The translations under genes and the position numbers were made by a program. A stretch of 56,420 nt of DNA, taken from the NCBI GenBank assembly GCA_903929755.1, contig CAIYVZ010000179.1, positions 1 to 56,420 on the forward strand, written 5' to 3'. Below are positions 33,009 through 41,063 of the stretch, in pieces. The notes under the pieces were generated by a model. It made no database searches. It saw nothing but the letters and a program-made list of their open reading frames with translations, and was not told where the DNA came from. The first letter of the stretch is position 1. The number at the start of each line of letters is the position of its first letter. This DNA comes from an uncultured Acidobacteriia bacterium (lineage in GTDB: Bacteria; Acidobacteriota; Terriglobia; Bryobacterales; Bryobacteraceae).

Positions 33009-36000
33009 ATGTCCAGATATATTCAGGCCCGATTTTTGTCTGTCAGCCTCGCCGCCATGGCAATGCTGGCCAGTTTCGCACCCAATCTCAACGCACAAAC
33101 CCTTTTCGGCTCGATGGTGGGTAACGTGACCGATGCCACTGGCGCGGCTGTGCCCGGCGCGCAGGTAAAAATCACCCAGACCGGCACCAACGAAGTGCGG
33201 ACCGCCAGCAGTAATGAAGCTGGCAACTACACGATTTCTACTGTTACGGCAGGTACTTATCAGATCGAAATCGCGAAGCAGGGCTTCCGCGGGTTTGTTT
33301 CCTCAAACGTTCTGGTGAACCAGAACAACGTGGTTCGCGTGGATGCGCAGTTGCAAGTGGGCGCGCAGGCTGAAAAAGTGGAAGTTACGGCTGAAGCCGC
33401 TACTCTGCAGACGGATCGTGCGGACGTTCATGCGGAAGTCTCCTCGCAACAGCTGGAACAGCTGCCGCAACCGAACCGCAGCTATGAGGGCCTTCTGGCC
33501 CTCGTGCCTGGTACAACGCCTCCCGGAGGCCAGTTGCAGGGTGGTACCAACAATCCCTCCAAGTCCATGAGTTTCTCGTTCAACGGAACCGGGGCCTCCG
33601 CCGCAACTGTCCGTATCGAAGGCGTGAGCGCCATGAACCCCTGGGTTACCAACTACACCACCTTCGTTCCGTCCATGGAAGCGATCCAGAACGTGAACGT
33701 AGCCACCAGTGCTGCAGATGCCGAACAGGGTCTTTCCGGCGGCGCTTCCGTAAACGTCTCCCTGAAGAGCGGCTCCAACCAGACGCACGGTGCGGCTTTC
33801 GGCTACAACATCATCGCGAAATTCGAAGCCAATAACTTCTTCGCCAACGCGGCGGGCATCAAGAAACCGCCACACCTGGTCAACAACAACACAGGTGGTT
33901 CGCTCGGTGGCCACGTTATTAAGGACAAGCTCTTCTACTTCGGCAGCTATGAAGGCGATTATGCCAACCAGGCCGATTCCGGTGTGCTTTCCATCCCCGG
34001 CGCTACGCAGCTGGGCGGCGATTTCACTGGCTCCGCGAATCCGATCTACGATCCCAACACCGGCGCAGCCAACGGAACGGGGCGGACGCCGTTCGTCGGC
34101 AATCGTATCCCCGCCAGCCGCATTAGCCCGATTACGGCGAAGATGATTCCCTTCTTCCCCGCCACCAACATCCCGGGCGTAAACAACAACTTCTACATGA
34201 ACCGGCCGACCGTGTACAACCTCCACAAGATCGATACCAAAGTGGACTACACGGCCAGCCAGAAGCTCCGCCTCTCCGGTCGCTGGGGCTATCAGCCCTT
34301 CTACAATTTCCAGGTTCCTATCTATGGTGAGGTTCTGGGCGGCTCCGGTGGCTTCGCTGCTTCCGGCGCTGGCAACTACCTGCAGCATGGTGCCACGCTG
34401 GCCATCTCGGGGTCCGGGACTTACGTCGTTAGCCCTACCTTCGTGGTCGACGCCACTTTCGGTATCACCCAGGCGCACCAGTTGCTCTTCCCGAATAAAT
34501 CAGATGTTCGCTACGGCGCTGATGTCCTTGGCATCCCCGGCGTGAATAAGGGTATTCTCCCGTGGGCGGGCGGCCTGCCGCAGTTCGCACTCTCCGGCTT
34601 CGTTACGTTCGGTTATTCCTACTCGGCCCTCGAATACAAGGACCCGATCTTCGAATACACTGCCAACGCCACCAAGACGCTGGGCTCGCACACCGTGCGC
34701 TTCGGCATCGACATTAGCCGTCAGCACCAGAACCACATTGAGACCAACCCCGACGTTTTCAACTTCAGCGGCAACTCAACGGCCCTGAACGGCGGTCCCG
34801 GCGCCAACGCACATAACGTGATCGCCGATTATCTCCTCGGTCTCCCCACCACTATGTCCAACCAGGTGCAGTTTATTCAGCCGACTGAAACCCTGCGCAC
34901 ATGGGAATATGCTCTCTATGTTCGTGATCAGTTTCAGGTGAACCGCAAGCTGACTGTGAACTACGGCGTCCGCTGGGAACTGTACCCTGTTCCCACGCAG
35001 GCCACCAAGGGCACCAGCGTCTATGACTTCGCCTCCAACACGATCACCCAGTGCGGCATCCAGGGGCAACCGATGGATTGCGGCATCAAGATTTCCCACA
35101 AGCTGTTGGCCCCGAGCTTCGGGATTGCCTACCGCCCATTCGAAAAGACGGTTGTCCGGGCCGGCTACTCGCTCTCTCCGTCGCAGGACAACATGGCTCG
35201 CGACCAGCTGAAAACCTACCCGGATCTGGTCGGCGCCACCATCAATGGCGCGTCGTCCTTCACGCCCGCCGGAACGCTTTCCACGGGTATCCCGCTCATC
35301 GCCAGCCCGGTCCTTACCAACGGCAAAATTTTTGTTCCCCCCGGAACCGGTGGGCTCAGCGGCTTCAACAATCAGAACTATATCCGCGGCTACATCCAGA
35401 GCTGGAACATTACGGTGCAGCGTGAATTCGCTGGCGGTGTGACGGTTCAGTCTGGTTATGTCGGTTCCCACGCAGCTAAAATGGTCTCGAACACCAACAT
35501 CAACTACGGTCTGCTCGGGGGCGGCACAGCCAGCCAGCCTTTGATCTCGCGCGGCCTGACTGCGGCCGTTCAGGTCCACCAGCCGATCCTGTCCTCCACT
35601 TATAACTCATTGCAGAACACGATCAAGAAGCGCCTCTCCAATGGCTTGATGGTGCAGACGTCATACACATGGTCCAAGGAAATCGGGCGCTTTACCTCCA
35701 TTCTGATCCCCCAGTACACCAACTACGATAAATACACTGCCGGAACAGACAGGACGCACAACCTCAACGTCAGCGCCATGTACGAGTTGCCCTTTGGTAA
35801 GGACAAGCAGTACTTCAAGTCCGGTGTTGGCGCGAAGGTTCTGGGCGGCTGGACCACGAACAGTTTATTTGGTCACGTCTCCGGCACCCCGTTTACTATT
35901 ACCTCTGCTACGGGCGGCTGCAACTGCCCCGGCAACTCGCAGACGGCAGATCTGGTCAAGCCTGTCACCAAGGTTGGTGGTGGCGTGAATGGCCTGGGGG

Positions 36001-36344
36001 ATCCGTACTTCGATCCCACCGCGTTTGCTCCGGTCAGCGGCGCACGCTTCGGTACCCTGGGGTTCAACCGCTTCCGTGGTCCCGGCAGCACCAATATCGA
36101 TCTGAACCTCTTCCGTACCTTCCCGGTTACCGAGAAGATTAAGGTTCAGATTCGTGCTGAAGCGCTCAACGCTACCAATACACCGCACTTCGCTAACCCC
36201 GGTGCCAACGTTTCCAACGCGTCTTTTAACGCGGATGGAAGCGTGAAGAATCTGGGTGGTTTCATGCAGATCACGAGCACGGCGCCGCTGGGCCGGATTC
36301 TGGATCAGCGTTACTTCCGCTTCGGCCTCCGGATCATGTTCTAG
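33009..36344 (+). CDS. TonB-dependent receptor, Oar/CarboxypepD_reg type
   Basis: 1111 residues from ATG 33009, which follows AGGGAG; an upstream in-frame ATG at 32946 lies on the -10 box and is unlikely. The signal peptide contains SLAAMAMLASFAPNLNA. A carboxypeptidase-regulatory domain (VGNVTDATGAAVPGAQVKI, EAGNYTISTVTAGTYQIEIA) is followed by a plug-like part (TVRIEGVSAMNPWVT) and a beta-barrel ending FRFGLRIMF. It has the same architecture as the receptor at 19054 but is clearly a diverged paralogue, not a recent copy. Ligand unknown. It has its own promoter and terminator. Confidence 0.93.
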   Translation: MSRYIQARFLSVSLAAMAMLASFAPNLNAQTLFGSMVGNVTDATGAAVPGAQVKITQTGTNEVRTASSNEAGNYTISTVTAGTYQIEIAKQGFRGFVSSNVLVNQNNVVRVDAQLQVGAQAEKVEVTAEAATLQTDRADVHAEVSSQQLEQLPQPNRSYEGLLALVPGTTPPGGQLQGGTNNPSKSMSFSFNGTGASAATVRIEGVSAMNPWVTNYTTFVPSMEAIQNVNVATSAADAEQGLSGGASVNVSLKSGSNQTHGAAFGYNIIAKFEANNFFANAAGIKKPPHLVNNNTGGSLGGHVIKDKLFYFGSYEGDYANQADSGVLSIPGATQLGGDFTGSANPIYDPNTGAANGTGRTPFVGNRIPASRISPITAKMIPFFPATNIPGVNNNFYMNRPTVYNLHKIDTKVDYTASQKLRLSGRWGYQPFYNFQVPIYGEVLGGSGGFAASGAGNYLQHGATLAISGSGTYVVSPTFVVDATFGITQAHQLLFPNKSDVRYGADVLGIPGVNKGILPWAGGLPQFALSGFVTFGYSYSALEYKDPIFEYTANATKTLGSHTVRFGIDISRQHQNHIETNPDVFNFSGNSTALNGGPGANAHNVIADYLLGLPTTMSNQVQFIQPTETLRTWEYALYVRDQFQVNRKLTVNYGVRWELYPVPTQATKGTSVYDFASNTITQCGIQGQPMDCGIKISHKLLAPSFGIAYRPFEKTVVRAGYSLSPSQDNMARDQLKTYPDLVGATINGASSFTPAGTLSTGIPLIASPVLTNGKIFVPPGTGGLSGFNNQNYIRGYIQSWNITVQREFAGGVTVQSGYVGSHAAKMVSNTNINYGLLGGGTASQPLISRGLTAAVQVHQPILSSTYNSLQNTIKKRLSNGLMVQTSYTWSKEIGRFTSILIPQYTNYDKYTAGTDRTHNLNVSAMYELPFGKDKQYFKSGVGAKVLGGWTTNSLFGHVSGTPFTITSATGGCNCPGNSQTADLVKPVTKVGGGVNGLGDPYFDPTAFAPVSGARFGTLGFNRFRGPGSTNIDLNLFRTFPVTEKIKVQIRAEALNATNTPHFANPGANVSNASFNADGSVKNLGGFMQITSTAPLGRILDQRYFRFGLRIMF

Positions 36345-36364
36345 GACGCAGTAAAACATAAGTG

Positions 36365-36403
36365 AAAGGGCCCGGTGCGAAAGCATCGGGCCCTTTCCGT
36401 TTT
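36365..36403 (+). terminator. Intrinsic terminator after the second TonB-receptor gene
   Basis: AAAGGGCCCGGTGC (36365-36378) pairs with GCATCGGGCCCTTT (36383-36396) with one G-U pair and a GAAA tetraloop, followed by CCGTTTT. It ends at the stop codon of the convergent rfbD gene. Confidence 0.88.
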
Positions 36404-37262
36404 AGCGGGACTTGATGTAGGCTTCCACTGCGTCTGCCAGCGGGGGCATGGGGGCGATGCCGCACTCCCTCATGCGCGCGTTTTCCAGAGCGGAGAATTT
36501 CGGACGGCGTGCATCGGTCCTATATTCGCGGGCGTCGGTTGGGCTGAGGTTAGCCTGCAGGCCGGCTTTTTCGAAGATCAGCTTCGCGTAATCGAACCAG
36601 GAAATGGCCTGGCCACCGCCCACATGGAATATGCCGGAGAGATCTTTTTCGAGGAGATCGATGGACCTGGCTGCGAGCGCGGGGGCATAGGTGGGAGACG
36701 CCACGTGATCTTCCACAACCCGGATCGGTTTACCTTCTCGAGCCAGCCGCAGCATCAGCTCCGGGAAGTTCCCACGTGCCGTCTTTAGTGCCCCGATGCC
36801 GAAGACGCCGGAAGTTCTTATCACCAGAGCCTTGTCCAGATAAGCCCGGGCGTAGAGTTCACCAGCCAGTTTGGAGACCGCGTAGGCCCCCAGAGGGTGC
36901 ACGTCGTCCGTTTCGGTGTATGCCCGGCCAGCGGTGCCGTCGAATACATAATCGGTGGAGAAATGGACGAGACGCGCGTCAGTCTGGCGGCACGCGATAG
37001 CCAGATTTCGCACGGCCAGCCCGTTGGCCTCCATAGCGGCCAGCGGTTCACGCTCGGCCACATCCACCATGTTGTAGGCGGCGGCATTGAAGACCGCCCA
37101 CGGTTCAAATTCAGCCAGGGTCCGTTCCACCGCTTCCGCGTTGGTGATGTCCAGCGTCGTTCTGGCGAACGACACCACTTCGTACCCGCGCTGCTTCAAG
37201 TCCGCGCACAACTCGACGCCCAGTTGCCCGTGCGCACCGAATACCGCTACCCGTTTGGCCAT
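36402..37262 (-). CDS. rfbD: dTDP-4-dehydrorhamnose reductase
   Basis: A 286-residue RmlD/RfbD-type SDR from ATG 37262. Motifs: RVAVFGAHGQLGVEL (G-x-x-G-x-x-G), LDITNAEAVERTLAE, WAVFNAAAYNMVDVAE, VHFSTDYVFDGTAG, and PLGAYAVSKLAGE with the catalytic Tyr-x3-Lys. It would reduce dTDP-4-dehydro-L-rhamnose to dTDP-L-rhamnose for surface polysaccharide. The other rml genes are not in the window, so a related substrate cannot be excluded. The start overlaps the preceding zinc-ribbon gene by 16 nt. Confidence 0.92.
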   Translation of the reverse strand: MAKRVAVFGAHGQLGVELCADLKQRGYEVVSFARTTLDITNAEAVERTLAEFEPWAVFNAAAYNMVDVAEREPLAAMEANGLAVRNLAIACRQTDARLVHFSTDYVFDGTAGRAYTETDDVHPLGAYAVSKLAGELYARAYLDKALVIRTSGVFGIGALKTARGNFPELMLRLAREGKPIRVVEDHVASPTYAPALAARSIDLLEKDLSGIFHVGGGQAISWFDYAKLIFEKAGLQANLSPTDAREYRTDARRPKFSALENARMRECGIAPMPPLADAVEAYIKSR

Positions 37263-37660
37263 TTTCCCCACACCATTATTATGATCACGAGCGCCGCAGC
37301 CAGCAATCCAAGCCCGGCCCACAGAACCCACTGAGATGACGTATTATCGACTGGAGCCGGAAGCGGCGACAGGACAGGTTCATGCTCCATTTTTACGGAA
37401 CGGGTCAGGATTCGTTCGCGTCCTGCCTGATCCGCGATTAGAATCGTACCCGAGTTTTCGCTTCGGGTCGCGGCTTCCAGCTTCAGGCGTAAGCGGGCCG
37501 GAACCTCATGCAGCGAGCCGTAAAAGACATCGTTCTCGCGGGTTGCGATGATTACCGCCGAAGTCTTGATGAAGCCGGCGACCTGACGCACAAACTGCAT
37601 ACCGCAGCCAAGGCAACGAGAAGCCGATCCAACTTCATTGTTGCAGCGCGGGCAAGTCAT
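37247..37660 (-). CDS. Zinc-ribbon membrane protein, unknown function
   Basis: A 137-residue protein. The N-terminus MTCPRCNNEVGSASRCLGCG has a four-cysteine zinc ribbon (C-x2-C ... C-x2-C). A middle soluble region (TSAVIIATRENDVFYGSLHEVP and following) resembles no family I know. One C-terminal transmembrane helix (WVLWAGLGLLAAALVIIIMVWG) ends in a short basic tail. It probably sits in the inner membrane with the ribbon in the cytoplasm. It overlaps rfbD by 16 nt and follows the LysR gene by 8 bp, so the three may be co-transcribed. Confidence 0.78.
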   Translation of the reverse strand: MTCPRCNNEVGSASRCLGCGMQFVRQVAGFIKTSAVIIATRENDVFYGSLHEVPARLRLKLEAATRSENSGTILIADQAGRERILTRSVKMEHEPVLSPLPAPVDNTSSQWVLWAGLGLLAAALVIIIMVWGKWPNG

Positions 37661-37668
37661 AGTGATCT

Positions 37669-38577
37669 TTAGTGTTCCACTGCGGGGCGAGTGTTTGAAC
37701 CAAAATGATCCAGAACGACCTGAATGAACCCAAGCGCGGCCTTGGACAGAGCTTTGTCCTTCCGGTAGATCAGCCCCAATTTGCGGATCATGGGTTCCGG
37801 TGCCAGCGGAATTGTCTTCAGCTTTCCCTCTGCCACTTCATCGACGCAGTTCAGGGAAGCAAGGAAACTAACACCAAGGCCAGCCTCCACAAACTTCTTC
37901 ATCGTTTCTGTGGAATCCAGTTCCATGGAGACGCGGATATCGTCTTCCAGCTTCTCAAACCAGGAATTCAGGCGGCTCCGGGTGCGGCCGGATTGCGGCA
38001 GGAGGAGGGGATAGGGCTGAACATCTTCGCACTGGACTTTATCCAGGACGGCGAGAGGATGGTCGGCGGTGACCACGCAGTGCACCTCGTCGCGATAGAT
38101 TTCCACCACCTGGACGCGCTTCTCCGCCACCGGCAATTGAGTGAGACCGAAATCCGCTACGTTTTCCATTACGGCTTCCACGACGCGTGAACCATACGAC
38201 CGGTTTACCTGCAATTGGATGCCCGGAAACTGTTCCTTGAACTCGGCGAAGACGGCGGGTAAAACGTAGATACAAGTAGCTTCGTTCGCGGCAATCACGA
38301 GTTCGCCGCGGGGGGTGGATTCCAGTTCGCTCAGGGCGTTTTGGGCCTGGCGGCGCGTCTCCATCATCTGCTCGGCGAAAGTGGCGAACAGCTTGCCCGC
38401 GGAAGTAAGGGAGATGCGGCTGCCAAAACGTTCAAAAAGTTCTGCTTTCAGCTCGTATTCGAGCTGGCGAATTTGCGCACTAATGGCTGGCTGCGTGCGA
38501 TAGCAGGTCTGCGCGGCCTTAGAGAAACTCTTCAGGCGCACGATTTCTAGAAACGTATGTATCTGGTCGAAGTCCAT
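37669..38577 (-). CDS. LysR-type transcriptional regulator
   Basis: A 302-residue protein from ATG 38577. The first 60 residues are the LysR winged helix: MDFDQIHTFLEIVRLKSFSK, then AAQTCYRTQPAISAQIRQLE. The rest is the periplasmic-binding-protein-like effector domain (GELVIAANEATCIYVLPAVF ...). Length is standard. The divergent cytochrome c gene at 38648 lies 70 bp away, the classical arrangement for a LysR target, so it may regulate the cytochrome/TIGR03790 pair. The effector is unknown. Confidence 0.93.
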   Translation of the reverse strand: MDFDQIHTFLEIVRLKSFSKAAQTCYRTQPAISAQIRQLEYELKAELFERFGSRISLTSAGKLFATFAEQMMETRRQAQNALSELESTPRGELVIAANEATCIYVLPAVFAEFKEQFPGIQLQVNRSYGSRVVEAVMENVADFGLTQLPVAEKRVQVVEIYRDEVHCVVTADHPLAVLDKVQCEDVQPYPLLLPQSGRTRSRLNSWFEKLEDDIRVSMELDSTETMKKFVEAGLGVSFLASLNCVDEVAEGKLKTIPLAPEPMIRKLGLIYRKDKALSKAALGFIQVVLDHFGSNTRPAVEH

Positions 38578-38647
38578 GATGGAAATACAACGTGATGCTG
38601 GCCGCTCCGAGTTTAACAAACCTGACACTCCAGCCGACTCTGATAGC

Positions 38648-39082
38648 ATGGACTGGATGAAGCTCCGAACAATTATGCTCGCAGGCCTTGCTTTGACGGC
38701 CATACTCTCCTACGGGCAGGCCCCGGATGCCTCGGCGGACGCAAGAATCGCCCGCGGCAAGTATCTGGCGGAGGAAGTGGCCAAGTGTCAGGATTGCCAC
38801 ACGCCGAAGACGGAGAAGGGCGACTTCATTAAGAGCCAGTGGATGAAGGGCGCCACTCTCGATTTCACTCCCGCCGCTCCGATGATGGGCTGGCACTCGA
38901 AGAGCGTGGACATTACGTCCACCAGCGCGTTGTGGGCACGCTGGCAGGTTGCGGGCATGACGAAGTTCCTCGAAACCGGCAAGAATCCGCGGGGTAACAA
39001 AGCTGGTCCGCCGATGCCCGACTACACGATGAACCATGAAGACGCCGATGCAATCACGGCGTACCTGAAGTCTTTGCCCTAA
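38648..39082 (+). CDS. Small exported c-type cytochrome
   Basis: A 144-residue protein with a signal peptide (MKLRTIMLAGLALTAILSYG) and one haem site KCQDCH (Cys47, Cys50, His51). The likely sixth ligand is a Met in GPPMPDYTMNHED, and it ends with the ADAITAYLKSLP helix of class I cytochromes. The ATG at 38648 or the one three codons later (38657) are both possible. Divergent from the LysR gene and 6 bp upstream of the TIGR03790 gene. Confidence 0.87.
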   Translation: MDWMKLRTIMLAGLALTAILSYGQAPDASADARIARGKYLAEEVAKCQDCHTPKTEKGDFIKSQWMKGATLDFTPAAPMMGWHSKSVDITSTSALWARWQVAGMTKFLETGKNPRGNKAGPPMPDYTMNHEDADAITAYLKSLP

Positions 39083-39088
39083 GGAGCC

Positions 39089-40192
39089 GTGAAACCTCTT
39101 TGTTTCTGCTGTCTCTCGGTGCTCGGGTTCATTCCGGCTGCCAGGGCACAAACTGCTGAGAATGTTCTGCTGGTGGTGAACCGGCGCTCGGCCGAATCGC
39201 GGGCAATTGGCGACTACTACCAGCAGAAGCGGGCCATTCCGTCGCGGAACGTCTGTGCCATTGACACCGCGGTAACCGAGGATATTGCCCGCGAAATCTA
39301 CGGGAAACAGATCGAGACCCCGGTGGGCGAGTGTCTGCGGACGCGTGGACTTACCGAACGGGTGCTCTACATCGTGCTCACCATGGGCATTCCCCTTCGT
39401 ATAGGGTCTTCGGCCGGGAAGTCCGCGCAGCAGAGCGATGGTGCGGCCGTAGATTCTGAGCTGACGCTGCTGTATCAAAAGATGCGGGGCGTGAAGATCC
39501 CGCTCGACGGGCCGATACCGAATCCGTTCTTCCGCCAGAGGGATACGCCGTTTCGCCATCCCACGTTCCCGATGTATCTGGTGACGCGTCTGGATGCGTG
39601 GACAGTTTCTGAAGTGAAGGGAATGATTGATCGCGCCCTGCGGGCGAGGAATGTGGGACGCTTCGCGATCGATCTGAAAGGCTACGACGGCACGGGCGGG
39701 AACCAGTGGCTGCGCACCGCGGCGCTGTTGCTGCCTAAGGGCCGCGTGGTTCTGGAAGAGACGCCTGCCACGCTGGAAAATGTAGCCGACGTGATCGGAT
39801 ATGCCTCCTGGGGCTCGAACGACAAGGCCCGGACGAACCGGAATGTTCACATGGGCTGGCTGCCGGGGGCGATTGCGACGGAGTTCGTTTCCACCGATGG
39901 ACGCAGTTTCCGCAAGCCGCCCGATGCCTGGACGGTGGGGAGCTGGCAAGATGAGAAATCGTGGTGGGTCGGAAGTCCGCAAACGCTGGCTTCAGACTAC
40001 GTCCATGAGGGGGCCAGCGGGGCTTCGGGGCAGGTTTTTGAACCGTTTCTGGCGTACTGTCCGCGGCCGGATTTTGTTCTGCCCGCCTATGCTGCCGGGC
40101 GAAATCTGGCAGAGAGTTTCTACATGGGACTCCCGGCAGTTAGCTGGATGACGGTGGTGGTTGGCGACCCGCTGATGCGGCTGTTACCTTAA
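39089..40192 (+). CDS. TIGR03790 family protein
   Basis: A 367-residue exported protein, start GTG 39089 (signal MKPLCFCCLSVLGFIPAARA). It carries the hallmarks I associate with the uncharacterised TIGR03790 family: ENVLLVVNRRSAESRAIGDYYQQKRAIPSRNVC near the N-terminus, a VLYIVLTMGIPLRI strand, an FPMYLVTRLDAW segment and a C-terminal SFYMGLPAVSWMTVVVGDPLM. The family is common in Acidobacteria, Planctomycetes and Verrucomicrobia; its function is not known. It is preceded by the cytochrome c gene with almost no gap. Confidence 0.85.
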   Translation: MKPLCFCCLSVLGFIPAARAQTAENVLLVVNRRSAESRAIGDYYQQKRAIPSRNVCAIDTAVTEDIAREIYGKQIETPVGECLRTRGLTERVLYIVLTMGIPLRIGSSAGKSAQQSDGAAVDSELTLLYQKMRGVKIPLDGPIPNPFFRQRDTPFRHPTFPMYLVTRLDAWTVSEVKGMIDRALRARNVGRFAIDLKGYDGTGGNQWLRTAALLLPKGRVVLEETPATLENVADVIGYASWGSNDKARTNRNVHMGWLPGAIATEFVSTDGRSFRKPPDAWTVGSWQDEKSWWVGSPQTLASDYVHEGASGASGQVFEPFLAYCPRPDFVLPAYAAGRNLAESFYMGLPAVSWMTVVVGDPLMRLLP

Positions 40193-40223
40193 GCACTGAC
40201 AGGCTTCTGTAAAGTTCAAAATT

Positions 40224-41063
40224 ATGAAAGTTCACTTAGAAGGCGTCACGCTGCACCTCGCTCATCCCGATGAGCTGGCTATCCGGTGGGTGGGGCAGGA
40301 AGAACTGATGCGGCAGTTGCTGGCCGCCTGGATGGTGGTGACCGAGGCTGATGTGCCCATGAGTCCCCGCCTGATTGGTAAGCCCGGCGTGGGAAAGACG
40401 ACGTTGGCCTATGCGGCAGCGCGGCGCATGGGGCGCGACGTGTTCATTATGCAGGCGACGCTCGATACCCGGCCCGAAGACCTGATCATTACTCCGGTGA
40501 TTGAGGGCGAAGGCAGTCTGCGCTACGTAGCTTCGCCGCTGGTTTCCGCCATGATTCTGGGTGGGGTGGCGATTCTGGACGAAGGCAACCGAATGAGCGA
40601 AAAAAGCTGGGCGAGTCTGGCTCCGTTGCTGGATAACCGGCGTTATGTGGAAAGCATCGTGGCTGGTATCAAGATCAAAGCTCATGCGAACTTCCGCCTG
40701 GTGGCGACGATGAACGATGATGCGTCTACTTTTGAATTGCCCGAGTATATCCATTCGCGGCTGCAGCCGCAGATTCTGATCGATTTCCCGGAGAAAGAGG
40801 AAGAGTTACAGATTCTGCGGGAGAATATTCCGTTCGCCGAGGACGCGGTACTGCAGTACGTGGCGGATTTCCTGGAGCAGGCGCATGCGCAGGATGAGCG
40901 ATACAGTGTGAGAGACGGTATCAATATTGCGCGGTATGCCATTAAGCTGAAGAGCCTGGCGACCGAGCCCGCCCACGAGCGACTGGCTCTGGAGATGTCC
41001 GTACTGCAGATACTGGGCGAGGAAGCGTTACGCTATGCCAGACGAGCCCGAACAGCTTCCTGA
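40224..41063 (+). CDS. MoxR-type AAA+ ATPase
   Basis: A 279-residue AAA+ protein. Walker A GKPGVGKTT (52-60), Walker B VAILDE (115-120), sensor 1 LVATMNDD (Asn164) and an SRL arginine motif near 179 place it in the MoxR/AAA_5 clade. MoxR ATPases act as chaperones that mature or remodel partner complexes, typically with a VWA protein encoded next door. Here no VWA gene is present. Instead its last 29 nt overlap the start of the large TraB-like gene. That overlap predicts a dedicated partner. Confidence 0.92.
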   Translation: MKVHLEGVTLHLAHPDELAIRWVGQEELMRQLLAAWMVVTEADVPMSPRLIGKPGVGKTTLAYAAARRMGRDVFIMQATLDTRPEDLIITPVIEGEGSLRYVASPLVSAMILGGVAILDEGNRMSEKSWASLAPLLDNRRYVESIVAGIKIKAHANFRLVATMNDDASTFELPEYIHSRLQPQILIDFPEKEEELQILRENIPFAEDAVLQYVADFLEQAHAQDERYSVRDGINIARYAIKLKSLATEPAHERLALEMSVLQILGEEALRYARRARTAS

